Of a stretch of 64,000 bases of DNA, positions 43,872-52,124 are shown one piece after another. Origin of the DNA: Bradyrhizobium murdochi (GTDB taxonomy: Bacteria; Pseudomonadota; Alphaproteobacteria; Rhizobiales; Xanthobacteraceae); assembly GCF_000472965.1 (NCBI RefSeq), contig NZ_KI421483.1, positions 1-64,000 on the forward strand, in the 5' to 3' direction. Position 1 is the first letter of the stretch. Every line of letters starts with the position of its first letter. Made by a program: the position numbers and the translations under genes. The notes below the pieces were generated by a model. That model was not told the origin of the DNA. It did no database searches and saw only the letters and a program-made list of their open reading frames with translations.

Positions 43872-44573
43872 ATGGAATTGCCAAAATACAAGATTGCCCT
43901 GATTGTTGGTGTCGGCGAGGGATTGAGCGCATCGCTGGCGCGACTGTTCGCGCGCGAAGGCATCAAGGTTGCGCTTGCCGCGCGCAAGATCGAGAAGCTT
44001 GGCGCGCTCTGCACCGAGACCGGCGCCCGCGCCTTTGCCTGCAACGCTACCGAGGCGGAGGAAGTCGAGCGTCTCTTTGGCATGGTCGAGCGCGAGATCG
44101 GCACGCCCGATATCGTCGTCTATAACGCCAGCGGCCGCGCACGCGGCGCCTTCACCGACCTGGTTCCGGCCGAAGTTGCAAATGCGATTGCAGTCTCCGC
44201 CTTCGGCGGCTTTCTGGTGGCCCAGCAGGCGGCGACACGCATGCTGCCGAACAAGCACGGCGCGATCCTGTTCACCGGCGCCTCCGCCAGCGTGAAGGGC
44301 TATCCGCAGTCGGCGCCGTTCGCGATGGGCAAGTTTGCGCTGCGTGGGTTGGCCCAAAGCATGGCGCGCGAATTGTCGCCGCAGGGCATCCATGTCGCGC
44401 ATTTCGTCATCGACGGCGGCATTCGCAGCGCTGCGCGTACGGAGCCTGCCGATCGGCCGGATTCAATGCTCGATCCCGACGCGATTGCGCTGAGCTACTG
44501 GAACGTGCTGCAGCAACCGCGCAGCGCCTGGACGTGGGAAGTGGAGCTGCGGCCCTGGGTGGAGAAGTTTTGA
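43872..44573 (+). CDS. SDR family protein with Phe at the catalytic Tyr position
   Basis: A 233-residue SDR. The coenzyme loop is IVGVGEGLSASLARLFAREG, a variant of TGxxxGxG near residue 11, with NASGRARGAF near 85. Where YxxxK is expected it reads FAMGKFALRG, so the Tyr is Phe while Lys is kept; GASASVKG still holds the Ser. It ends with the characteristic HVAHFVIDGG. The Tyr loss means normal SDR chemistry is doubtful. The start is the ATG at 43872; the frame upstream lacks family similarity. Divergent from the acyl-CoA dehydrogenase. Confidence 0.85.
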   Translation: MELPKYKIALIVGVGEGLSASLARLFAREGIKVALAARKIEKLGALCTETGARAFACNATEAEEVERLFGMVEREIGTPDIVVYNASGRARGAFTDLVPAEVANAIAVSAFGGFLVAQQAATRMLPNKHGAILFTGASASVKGYPQSAPFAMGKFALRGLAQSMARELSPQGIHVAHFVIDGGIRSAARTEPADRPDSMLDPDAIALSYWNVLQQPRSAWTWEVELRPWVEKF

Positions 44574-44583
44574 GACGTGAACC

Positions 44584-44677
44584 CGTAGGGTGGGCAAAGG
44601 CGCTTGCGCCGTGCCAACCATCTATCGTCGCGCGCGCTCCTCGATGGTGGGCACGCTTCGCCTTGCCCATCCTACCG
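44584..44677. repeat. palindromic intergenic repeat, GTGCCCACCATC family
   Basis: GTAGGGTGGGCAAAGGCGCTTGCGCCGTGCCAACCATC...GATGGTGGGCACGCTTCGCCTTGCCCATCCTACC. The final CGCTCCTCGCAATGAC belongs to the CATTGCGAG family (51382), so two repeats abut here. Confidence 0.76.
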
Positions 44678-44717
44678 CTCCTCGCAATGACGGAAAAACA
44701 ACGACACAGGGGCCACC

Positions 44718-45548
44718 ATGACCACCGAAACCAAAATCGACACCGGCACCGACGAACTGCTCTGCGTGATCCGCGACCGCGTCGCCATCATCACGCTGAA
44801 CCGCCCCGAAGCGCGCAACGCGTTCTCGGATACGCTGACGCCGGCGCTTCGCAGCATGATCAAGAGCTGCGGCGAGAACCCCGAGGTCGGTGCGCTCCTG
44901 CTCACCGGCGCGGGCACCGCATTCTGCGCCGGTGGCAACGTCAAGGGCATGGGCGCGCATCGCGACAAGAAGAAGCTGGAGATGTCCTATAACGAGAAGG
45001 TCGCCGACCTGCAGGAGCGGCAGCGCCTGCTGACCGGCGCGCTGGCCTCGGTGCGCAAACCGACGATTGCGGCACTGCCCGGCCCCGCGGTCGGCGCCGG
45101 CCTCGCGCTCGCGCTGGCCTGCGATATCAGACTGGCGGCGCAATCCGCCTTCATCTCCACCGGCTATGTCCGCGTGGCGCTCTCCGGCGACTACGGCATC
45201 GCCTGGCTGCTGACGCGGCTGGTCGGAACGTCGCGGGCGCGCGAACTGATGTTTACCGGCGACAAGGTCGATGCCGCCAGATCCGAGGCGATCGGCCTCG
45301 TCAACCGCGTGGTGCCCGACGACAGACTGCAGACTGAGGCCTTCGCGCTTGCCAAATCCATGGCCGAAGGCCCGACGCTGGCGCTGCGCTACATCAAGGA
45401 CAATCTCGACGAAGCGCTGCAATTCGATTTCGCCACCGCGCGCGACCACGAGGCCGAGCGCCTCGTCCGCCTGACCGCCACCGGTGATCACAAGGAGGCG
45501 GTGCAGGCCTTCATCGACAAGCGCAAGCCGGTGTTCAGGGGAAGCTGA
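44718..45548 (+). CDS. enoyl-CoA hydratase/isomerase family protein
   Basis: A 276-residue crotonase-fold protein. Oxyanion-hole parts are GTAFCAGGNVKGMG near residue 73 and ALPGPAVGAGLALALACDIR near 115; the active-site loop is YVRVALSGDYGIAWLLTRL near 150, which lacks the hydratase Glu and has Asp nearby, as in several 2-(1,2-epoxy)- and dienoyl-type isomerases. It follows the SDR gene across a repeat. Two hairpins follow the stop. Reaction unknown. Confidence 0.86.
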   Translation: MTTETKIDTGTDELLCVIRDRVAIITLNRPEARNAFSDTLTPALRSMIKSCGENPEVGALLLTGAGTAFCAGGNVKGMGAHRDKKKLEMSYNEKVADLQERQRLLTGALASVRKPTIAALPGPAVGAGLALALACDIRLAAQSAFISTGYVRVALSGDYGIAWLLTRLVGTSRARELMFTGDKVDAARSEAIGLVNRVVPDDRLQTEAFALAKSMAEGPTLALRYIKDNLDEALQFDFATARDHEAERLVRLTATGDHKEAVQAFIDKRKPVFRGS

Positions 45549-45553
45549 GTTCC

Positions 45554-45606
45554 TTTTCCGCGGGTAGCGGAAAAATGGCCCGGTTCTGGAGCGGCCAGAA
45601 CCGGGC
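45554..45606. terminator. convergent terminator hairpins
   Basis: First hairpin: TTTTCCGC / GCGGAAAA (45554-45561 and 45567-45574), directly after the plus-strand gene. Second hairpin: 12-base perfect arms GCCCGGTTCTGG / CCAGAACCGGGC (45578-45589 and 45595-45606), followed on the minus strand by CATTTTT. The second is a rho-independent terminator for the minus-strand GNAT gene, eight bases from its stop; the first fits the plus-strand gene but has no T-run. Confidence 0.8.
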
Positions 45607-45613
45607 TCAGTGG

Positions 45614-46234
45614 TCAAACCGCAAGCGAGGACATTGCGCGGGGAGAGACGGCGGCAAGCCGCCAACTGGCGCATGGGATTTCCTGCGGTTCGACATGGAT
45701 ATCTTTCTGGAAGCGCGTCAGCCTCCAGTCGCCGGGCGTATTGGTGAAGCCGTAGCCGGACTTGCGGGCAAGCGCGATCATGGCATCGTTGGAACGCAGC
45801 GTGTCGCCGAAGATGCGCTCGGCGCCGAACGCGGCCGCGCGGCATTCGAGGTTTTTCAACAGCGCCCTGCCGATGCCGTGGCCCTGCCAGCGATCGTCGA
45901 TCGAGAGGCCGAATTCGATTGCAGCGCTCTCGCTGTCGAAGGCATAGCGCGCCTCGCCGACGATGGTCTCGCGGCCGTCGACCGGCATGGTCGCGACCAC
46001 ACTGAACCGATCCGCTTCGCCGACCTGGATGAAGCGATCAAGTTCGGACGGCGGCAGTTCGCTGGCGGCGCCGAGGAAGCGGTTGTAACGGGAGCGCGTC
46101 GAAAGCGCGCGGAAATAGTTCTGCAGCGCCTCGGCGTCGCGCGGCTCGACGAAGCGCACGGTCACGGCCTGGCCATGCCGCGAGCGCAGCACGTCCGAAT
46201 ACTGCCTGAGATCGTCGAAACGCATCGTGGTCAT
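45614..46234 (-). CDS. GNAT family N-acetyltransferase
   Basis: A 206-residue GNAT protein starting MTTMRFDDLRQYSDVLRSRH at 46234 (GGGAGCGCG upstream; the longer frame is not supported). The acetyl-CoA-binding motif is RWQGHGIGRALLKNLECRAA near residue 115, followed by the SNDAMIALARKSGYGF segment near 150. Such enzymes acetylate amines of small molecules or protein residues; the substrate is unknown. A strong terminator follows. Confidence 0.86.
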   Translation of the reverse strand: MTTMRFDDLRQYSDVLRSRHGQAVTVRFVEPRDAEALQNYFRALSTRSRYNRFLGAASELPPSELDRFIQVGEADRFSVVATMPVDGRETIVGEARYAFDSESAAIEFGLSIDDRWQGHGIGRALLKNLECRAAAFGAERIFGDTLRSNDAMIALARKSGYGFTNTPGDWRLTRFQKDIHVEPQEIPCASWRLAAVSPRAMSSLAV

Positions 46235-46306
46235 GGCGCGCTCCCGTCGGTCCTCAATGAAAATGGCCGGCGTCCCCCAGACGAGGCGGCGTCGGCCGGC
46301 TGCCAC

Positions 46307-46510
46307 TTAAGCCCGCCAGAACGGTTTTTCGGCCTCGTAGGCAACGTCGCTCCAGGAGACGCCGATATCGTGCAACTCCCGCTCGGACCACTTGGCCAGC
46401 TCGCGGCGGGATTGGTACCGCTGCCGCCAGACATGGAGGGTCTCGGCCAATTGGCTCAGAATCCCCGGTCCATGATGATTTATCATCGATTCATGCGTGT
46501 AAGTGGACAT
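46307..46510 (-). CDS. DUF1127 domain-containing small protein
   Basis: A 67-residue protein from the ATG at 46510 (CAGGAG upstream). The C-terminal half shows the DUF1127 signature: VWRQRYQSRRELAKWSEREL then HDIGVSWSDV. Such short basic proteins in Rhizobiales have been linked to RNA binding and phosphate or stress response. It is 72 bases from the GNAT gene and divergent from the LysR gene. Confidence 0.9.
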   Translation of the reverse strand: MSTYTHESMINHHGPGILSQLAETLHVWRQRYQSRRELAKWSERELHDIGVSWSDVAYEAEKPFWRA

Positions 46511-46625
46511 TTTCCGCTCCTGTAGTAATCTGTTGGCACTAATATCTGCGCTTCCAGGGCCGTTCACAAACGACACTTTGTACCGTTTCGGATGATATAA
46601 ACTCATGTATTAAGGGAGCATCGGA

Positions 46626-47525
46626 ATGACCGGCAGACTGCCGTCGCTGAATGGCCTGCGCGCCTTCGAGGCAGCCGCCCGGCATCTGAGCTTCACGCAG
46701 GCCGCCTCCGAGCTGAACGTCACGCAGACCGCGATCAGTCACCAGATCAAGCGGCTGGAGGAAGAGCTCGGGGTCCGCCTCTTTGTCCGCCAGAACCGCT
46801 CGCTGACATTGACGGCGGAAGCGCAGGAATACCTTCCCGGCATCCGCGCCGCCTTCAACGATCTCCGGCTCGCGACCGACCGCCTGCTGCGGAAAGACGA
46901 CGACCATGTCCTGACGGTGTCGACGCTAGCCTCGCTGGCCGCCAAATGGCTGCTGCCGCGCCTCACGGCTTTTCAGGAAGCGCAACCGGGGATCGACGTT
47001 CGCATCACGACCTCGATCAACCTCGTCGACTTCCAGCGCGACAAGGTCGACGCCGCGATCCGCTACGGCCGCGGCCAGTGGCCTGGCGTTCGCGCCGACT
47101 GGCTGATGGCGGACGAGCTCTTTCCGGTGTGCAGTCCGGCGCTGCTCAAGGGGAACAAGCCGCTGAAATGCCCCGAAGACCTCCGGGATCACGTGCTGCT
47201 GCATACCAGCAACGCGAATAGCGACGACTGGCGGCTGTGGCTGACGGCGGCCGGGCTGCCGGCCGATTTTTCCAAACAGCCGGGCGTGACGTTCGACATG
47301 ATCTTCATGACGGTGCAGGCCGCGATCGACGGCCTTGGCGTTGCGATGGGCCGCACCGCCTATGTGCAGGAGGACATCGCCAAGGAACGCTTGGTCGTTC
47401 CCTTCAAGATGGCTTTCCCGGTCGATGCCGGATTCTATCTGGTCTCGCCGGCGGGTAGAGCCGATCCGCCAAAGCTCGCGGCTTTCCGGCAATGGCTGCT
47501 CGCCTCCGTTCAGAACCGTCCCTGA
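46626..47525 (+). CDS. LysR-family regulator, GcvA-like
   Basis: A 299-residue LysR protein with the N-terminal helix-turn-helix LNGLRAFEAAARHLSFTQAA then ELNVTQTAISHQIKRLEEEL, and an effector domain including IDGLGVAMGRTAYVQEDIAK. It is of the GcvA group. It lies upstream of tcuA on the same strand with 187 bases between and is the obvious candidate regulator of that set. The divergent DUF1127 promoter region also lies just upstream. A second GcvA-like LysR is at 60607. Confidence 0.91.
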   Translation: MTGRLPSLNGLRAFEAAARHLSFTQAASELNVTQTAISHQIKRLEEELGVRLFVRQNRSLTLTAEAQEYLPGIRAAFNDLRLATDRLLRKDDDHVLTVSTLASLAAKWLLPRLTAFQEAQPGIDVRITTSINLVDFQRDKVDAAIRYGRGQWPGVRADWLMADELFPVCSPALLKGNKPLKCPEDLRDHVLLHTSNANSDDWRLWLTAAGLPADFSKQPGVTFDMIFMTVQAAIDGLGVAMGRTAYVQEDIAKERLVVPFKMAFPVDAGFYLVSPAGRADPPKLAAFRQWLLASVQNRP

Positions 47526-47552
47526 TTGCGCTGATGTTCCGCACAGGCAGGT

Positions 47553-47573
47553 GCATGCGACATCGTCGCATGC
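47553..47573. promoter_or_regulatory. palindrome GCATGCGA-N5-TCGCATGC before tcuA
   Basis: Perfect eight-base arms around CATCG, in the LysR-tcuA gap, 140-160 bases before the tcuA start and 28 bases after the LysR stop. With no T-run it may be an operator or part of a weak terminator; I cannot tell which. Confidence 0.35.
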
Positions 47574-47712
47574 GGCCATGCTGATTACTGCTGCAGGCGC
47601 ACGAGAGGCGTGACGCGGCCGTTGCATCCGGCTAGAAAATCCGCGGGGGCGGATGGATTTGCCTGGCCGAGCGCCGGTTTGATTTTGAGGCCAACAACGA
47701 CAACAAGAGCGC

Positions 47713-49113
47713 ATGGCCGATTTGAATCAGAAGTTCGATGTGCTGGTGATCGGCGGTGGCAACGCTGCTCTCTGCGCCGCCATCAGCGCTCGGCGCGCAG
47801 GTGCTTCCGTGCTGGTGCTGGAAGGCGCTCCGAAATTTTATCGCGGCGGCAACACCCGCCACACCCGCAACATGCGTTGCGCGCACGATGCCGCGACCGA
47901 CATTCTCACCGGGCCGTACACGGAAGAGGAGTTCTGGGACGATCTGTTGCGACTGACCGGCGGTCAGACCGACGAGGAACTGGCGAAATTCATGATCAGA
48001 GAGTCCAAGGACATTCTGAACTGGATCGTCGAACAGGGCGTGCGTTGGCAACCCTCGCTCGGCGGGACGCTGAGTCTGGGCCGCACCAACTCGTTCTTCC
48101 TCGGCGGCGGACGCGCGATGCTGAACGCGCTCTATCTCACCGCGGAAAAACTCGGCGTCGAGATCGTCTACGATGCCGAGGTGATCGACCTCGAGATCGA
48201 GCACGGCATGTTTCTGTCGGCGAGGCTGAAGCAGCCGATCGACGGCACGAGCGAAATCCGCGCTTCCGCACTGGTTGCCGCCGCCGGCGGCTTTGAAGCC
48301 AATATCGAATGGCTGAAGGAATATTGGGGCGAGGCGGCGAATAATTTCCTCATCCGTGGCACGCCCTATAACCGCGGCTCGATCCTGAAAATGCTGCTCG
48401 ACAAGGGCGTGCAGGATATCGGCGATCCCACCCAATGCCATGCGGTTGCGATCGACGCTCGCGCACCGAAGTTCGATGGCGGCATCATCACCCGCCACGA
48501 CTCGGTCGTGTTCGGCATTGTCGTCAACAAGCACGCCCAGCGCTTCTACGACGAGGGCGAGGATATCTGGCCGAAGCGTTATGCGATCTGGGGGCGGCTG
48601 GTGGCCGCGCAACCGGACCAGATCGCCTACATCATCTTCGATAACTCCGTTCGCAACAGTTTTATGCCGACGCTGTTTCCGCCGATCGAGGGCGGGAGTA
48701 TTGCCGAATTGGCCGCCAAGCTTGAGCTCGATCCGGCGTCGCTGGAGAAGACCATCGCCGAATTCAACGCCGCGGTTAAGCCGGGCACGTTCGATCACAC
48801 TATCCTCGACGATTGCCGCACGGAAGGCATCACGCCGCCGAAGACGCATTGGGCGCGCCGGATTGAGACGCCGCCTTACCTCGCCTATCCTGTGCGGCCC
48901 GGCATCACCTTCACCTATCTCGGCACCCGCGTGAACAGGCAGGCGCGCATGGTGATGAAGGACGGCAAGCCTTCGGCCAACATGTTCGCGGCCGGCGAGA
49001 TCATGGCCGGCAACGTACTCGGCAAGGGCTATGCGGCCGGTATCGGGATGACCATCGGCAGCGTGTTCGGTCGGGTCGCGGGACGGGAAGCGGCGAAGAA
49101 TGCGCGGAATTAG
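47713..49113 (+). CDS. tcuA: FAD-dependent tricarballylate dehydrogenase
   Basis: A 466-residue flavoprotein of the fumarate reductase/succinate dehydrogenase group. The FAD loop is VLVIGGGNAALCAAISARRA at residues 10-29, followed by the TcuA-typical GGNTRHTRNMRCAHDAATD near 52, NSFFLGGGRAMLNALY near 135, and the C-terminal GEIMAGNVLGKGYAAGIGM near 430. TcuA oxidises tricarballylate to cis-aconitate and passes electrons to TcuB. The first of three plus-strand genes; tcuB is the third, and no tcuC transporter is present. Confidence 0.88.
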   Translation: MADLNQKFDVLVIGGGNAALCAAISARRAGASVLVLEGAPKFYRGGNTRHTRNMRCAHDAATDILTGPYTEEEFWDDLLRLTGGQTDEELAKFMIRESKDILNWIVEQGVRWQPSLGGTLSLGRTNSFFLGGGRAMLNALYLTAEKLGVEIVYDAEVIDLEIEHGMFLSARLKQPIDGTSEIRASALVAAAGGFEANIEWLKEYWGEAANNFLIRGTPYNRGSILKMLLDKGVQDIGDPTQCHAVAIDARAPKFDGGIITRHDSVVFGIVVNKHAQRFYDEGEDIWPKRYAIWGRLVAAQPDQIAYIIFDNSVRNSFMPTLFPPIEGGSIAELAAKLELDPASLEKTIAEFNAAVKPGTFDHTILDDCRTEGITPPKTHWARRIETPPYLAYPVRPGITFTYLGTRVNRQARMVMKDGKPSANMFAAGEIMAGNVLGKGYAAGIGMTIGSVFGRVAGREAAKNARN

Positions 49114-49179
49114 ACACGCGCTCAACTCACTTCGCCCCGCCCTTTGCGGGGAGAGGGAGAGAACAAGGGAGGACTTGTG

Positions 49180-50208
49180 ATGCGGCTTGCGATCACTACT
49201 GCTGCAGTCGTTCTGATGAACGCGACGCTGGCCCACGCCGCCGAGCCGATCGCGCTACGCGACATGGGTTCGTTCCATGTCGGCGGCCGGCTGGTCGAAA
49301 TTTCCGGCAAGCCGGTGAAGGAAGTGACATTCACCCCCGGCGGGGTGCCGGCAAAGGTCGATCCCAACGGCACCTATCAGGTCGAGCAGATGTATGTGCA
49401 GTATTTTCTGCCCGCGAACGAAAAGGGCGCCTATCCACTGCTGATGTGGCATGGCGGCGGACTCACCGGCGTCACCTATGAGACGACGCCCGACGGGCGC
49501 GAAGGCTGGCTGAACTATTTTCTGCGCAAGGGCTGGGCCGTCTACAATTCCGACGCGGTCGAGCGCGGCCGCGCCGGCTGGGCGCAGTATCCAGATATCT
49601 TCAAGAGCGAGCCGGTATTCCTCACGACAGCCAATCCGTTCGAGCGGTTTCGGATCGGCGACGGCGTCGGCTCCTACAATCCCGATCCGGCCAAGCGGAA
49701 GCTGATGCCCGGCAGCCAGTTTCCGAACGAAGGCTACGAGAACTTCGTCAAGCAGAACGTGCCGCGCTGGACCACCACCGATGATGCGATCATCGCCGCC
49801 TATATCGCCGAGATCGACCGCGTCGGCCCTTCCATCATCCTGTTCCACAGCCAGGCCGGCAGTTTCGGCTTCAAGGTAGCGCAGGCGCGGCCCGACAAGG
49901 TCAAGGCGCTGATTGCGATCGAGCCGGCCGGCGTCGGCGATCCCGCGAAAGTCGATGTGCTGAAGAACATCCCGACGCTGATCGTCTATGGCGACTACAT
50001 CGAAAAGGATTCGCGCTGGCCGAAGATTCGCGCCAACGGCCTTGCGTTTGCGGACGCGATCAAGGCGGCGGGCGGCAGCGTCGATGTCGTCGATCTGCCG
50101 CAAGTCGGCATCAAGGGCAATTCGCACATGGTGATGATGGACAAGAACAATGCCGAGGTCGCCGCCCTGATCCAGAAGTGGCTGGAGGGCAAGGGGTTGA
50201 CGAAATAA
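49180..50208 (+). CDS. secreted alpha/beta hydrolase between tcuA and tcuB
   Basis: A 342-residue protein from the ATG at 49180 (AAGGGAGG upstream). A signal peptide (MRLAITTAAVVLMNATLAHA) precedes a hydrolase domain with MWHGGGLTGVTYE near residue 103, the nucleophile elbow FHSQAGSFGFKVA (Ser) near 232, and a His near GNSHMVMMDK at 315. The fold is esterase-like and it would be periplasmic. It is flanked by tcuA (66 bases) and tcuB (34 bases), so it is probably part of the same operon. It could release the carboxylate from an ester; unproven. Confidence 0.75.
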   Translation: MRLAITTAAVVLMNATLAHAAEPIALRDMGSFHVGGRLVEISGKPVKEVTFTPGGVPAKVDPNGTYQVEQMYVQYFLPANEKGAYPLLMWHGGGLTGVTYETTPDGREGWLNYFLRKGWAVYNSDAVERGRAGWAQYPDIFKSEPVFLTTANPFERFRIGDGVGSYNPDPAKRKLMPGSQFPNEGYENFVKQNVPRWTTTDDAIIAAYIAEIDRVGPSIILFHSQAGSFGFKVAQARPDKVKALIAIEPAGVGDPAKVDVLKNIPTLIVYGDYIEKDSRWPKIRANGLAFADAIKAAGGSVDVVDLPQVGIKGNSHMVMMDKNNAEVAALIQKWLEGKGLTK

Positions 50209-50242
50209 CCGGGTTGGCCGCGAGGGCAGGAAGCAGCGCATC

Positions 50243-51361
50243 ATGCACGGGACGAAGATTCTGGAGGAGGCCGACCGCCTGATGACGGTCTGCAACTCCT
50301 GCCGCTATTGCGAGGGCCTCTGCGCAGTGTTTCCAGCGATGGAAATGCGCCGCGCTTTCTCCGACGGCGATCTCAATTATCTCGCCAATCTCTGCCACGC
50401 CTGCGGCGCCTGCTACACCGATTGCCAGTTCTCGCCGCCGCACGAATTCAACGTCAATGTGCCGAGGACGCTCGCGGTAGCGCGCGCGGAATCTTATGCG
50501 GCCTATGCATGGCCACGCGCCTTCGCGGGCACGTTCGCGCGCAACGGCCTCGTCATCAGCCTCGTTGCCGCGCTCAGCGTTGCTGTATTCATTTTCGGCT
50601 TCGCTGCTTTACACGATCGCGAGGTGCTGTTCGGCATCCATACCGGACCTGGCGCGTTCTACAAACTGATGCCGCACAATGCGATGGCAGCCCTGTTCGG
50701 CGCGGCGTTCCTTTACGCGATCATGGCGCTGGCGATGGGCGTGCGCGCCTTCTGGCGCGACATCGGCGAACCCATCGGCATGAAGACCGATGCACGCGCG
50801 CTGTTGCAGGCCATCCGCGACGCCGGCGAGTTGCGCTATCTCGACGGCGGCGGCGTCGGCTGCTTCAACGAGGACGACCGTCCGACCGACCGTCGCCGGC
50901 TCTATCATCACCTCACCTTCTACGGTTTTGCGCTGTGCTTTGCCTCGACCTGCGTCGCAACACTCTATCACTATCTGCTGGCGCGCGAGGCGCCGTATGC
51001 ATGGTGGGATCTGCCCGTGGTGCTCGGCACGCTCGGCGGCACCGGGCTGTTGATCGGGCCGATCGGTTTGCTCGCTGAACGATGGAAGCGCGATTCCATC
51101 CTGGTCGATGAGGCGCGTTACGGCATGGATGTCGCGTTCATCGCGATGTTGTTCCTGACGAGTCTCACAGGCATGGCGCTGCTGATCCTGCGCGAGACGG
51201 CAGCGATGGGACCGCTGCTGGCGCTACATCTCGGCGTGGTGTTTTCGCTGTTCGTCACCATGCCCTATGGCAAGTTCGTGCACGGCATCTATCGCTTCGC
51301 CGCCCTGGTGCGCTATGCACGGGAGCGGAAGGCGATGGCACAGGGGACGACGCTGGAGTAA
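50243..51361 (+). CDS. tcuB: tricarballylate utilization 4Fe-4S protein
   Basis: A 372-residue membrane protein. Iron-sulfur Cys motifs lie in CNSCRYCEGLCAVFP near residue 14 and CHACGACYTDCQF near 51; six or so membrane helices follow with His residues that could bind heme. In the known Tcu system TcuB reoxidises the flavin of TcuA and passes electrons to the quinone pool. AGGAAG precedes the ATG. It closes the tcuA-hydrolase-tcuB set; a repeat follows. Confidence 0.88.
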   Translation: MHGTKILEEADRLMTVCNSCRYCEGLCAVFPAMEMRRAFSDGDLNYLANLCHACGACYTDCQFSPPHEFNVNVPRTLAVARAESYAAYAWPRAFAGTFARNGLVISLVAALSVAVFIFGFAALHDREVLFGIHTGPGAFYKLMPHNAMAALFGAAFLYAIMALAMGVRAFWRDIGEPIGMKTDARALLQAIRDAGELRYLDGGGVGCFNEDDRPTDRRRLYHHLTFYGFALCFASTCVATLYHYLLAREAPYAWWDLPVVLGTLGGTGLLIGPIGLLAERWKRDSILVDEARYGMDVAFIAMLFLTSLTGMALLILRETAAMGPLLALHLGVVFSLFVTMPYGKFVHGIYRFAALVRYARERKAMAQGTTLE

Positions 51362-51381
51362 GCCAACCGGCCTCTCCCCGT

Positions 51382-51463
51382 CATTGCGAGCGAAGCGAAG
51401 CAATCCATCGCGCCGCGCGCCGAAATATGGATTGCTTCGTCGCTTCGCTCCTCGCAATGACGT
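51382..51463. repeat. palindromic intergenic repeat, CATTGCGAGCGAAGC family
   Basis: GTCATTGCGAGCGAAGCGAAGCAATCCATC and ATATGGATTGCTTCGTCGCTTCGCTCCTCGCAATGACG. A fragment of it abuts the repeat at 44677. The region from here to 51676 holds no gene. Confidence 0.75.
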
Positions 51464-51676
51464 GGAGACAGCAGCAGGCGTTCCTGCTGTCTCTGGGATA
51501 CTGGGTCACCCGTCTTCGCGGGGACGACGGCTCGGAACACCGGAGATCGTTCACATTCGAGTTATCGGTCGGGCCGCCGTTATTTTCAATCGACTCCTCT
51601 GAACCGGTTTTCATCTGGCGCCGTCGAACTCCTGTGCGAGCCATTCCGGCTTCGCCAACAGGAATGGAGAGTACAG

Positions 51677-51949
51677 ATGTCGATGAAGTTAATGCTGTCT
51701 GCGGCTGCTTTGGTCGCGGTCGGCGCGAGCAGCGCCATGGCAGCTCCCGCGTTCGTGTCGTCGCGGTACTGCGATCAGGCGGTATCACGGCAGGCTTGCG
51801 GAGATCACATGCACTATGTGGCGCGGCTTCGCACCCGCGGCGACACTTCGCTGAGCTACATGAAGAATCTCGATCCGCGCGAAAACCAGGCGCTGCGTGA
51901 TGGCGGTGGTGGTGGCGGCGGCGGAGGCGGTGGCGGTGGTGGTCGATAA
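51677..51949 (+). CDS. small secreted protein with poly-Gly tail
   Basis: A 90-residue protein (TGGAGAG upstream of the ATG). A signal peptide (MSMKLMLSAAALVAVGASSA to MAA) is followed by a short segment with two Cys (RYCDQAVSRQACGDH), then after about 75 residues a run of fourteen Gly ending in Arg. I do not recognise a family. The Gly run comes from a GGT/GGC-rich triplet tract (51903-51944) that could vary in length by slippage. Confidence 0.65.
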   Translation: MSMKLMLSAAALVAVGASSAMAAPAFVSSRYCDQAVSRQACGDHMHYVARLRTRGDTSLSYMKNLDPRENQALRDGGGGGGGGGGGGGGR

Positions 51950-51963
51950 CCATCGACGTCGAT

Positions 51964-52090
51964 CGTAGGGTACGCAAAGCGACCACGTCCGCTCGTAGCT
52001 CCATGAGCGAAGGCGGAAGCGTGCCCACCATCGAGGACCGCATACGATGAGAGATGGTGGGCACGGCGCTGGCGCGCTTTTGCCCACCCC
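51964..52090. repeat. palindromic intergenic repeat, GTGCCCACCATC family (longer form)
   Basis: CGTAGGGTACGCAAAGCGACC...GCGTGCCCACCATC...GATGGTGGGCACGGCGCTGGCGCGCTTTTGCCCACCCC. The left part is extended by about 30 bases relative to other copies. Confidence 0.7.
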
Positions 52091-52124
52091 GGATCGTTGT
52101 TCAGGAGTAAGCGAACGTTTTGCG

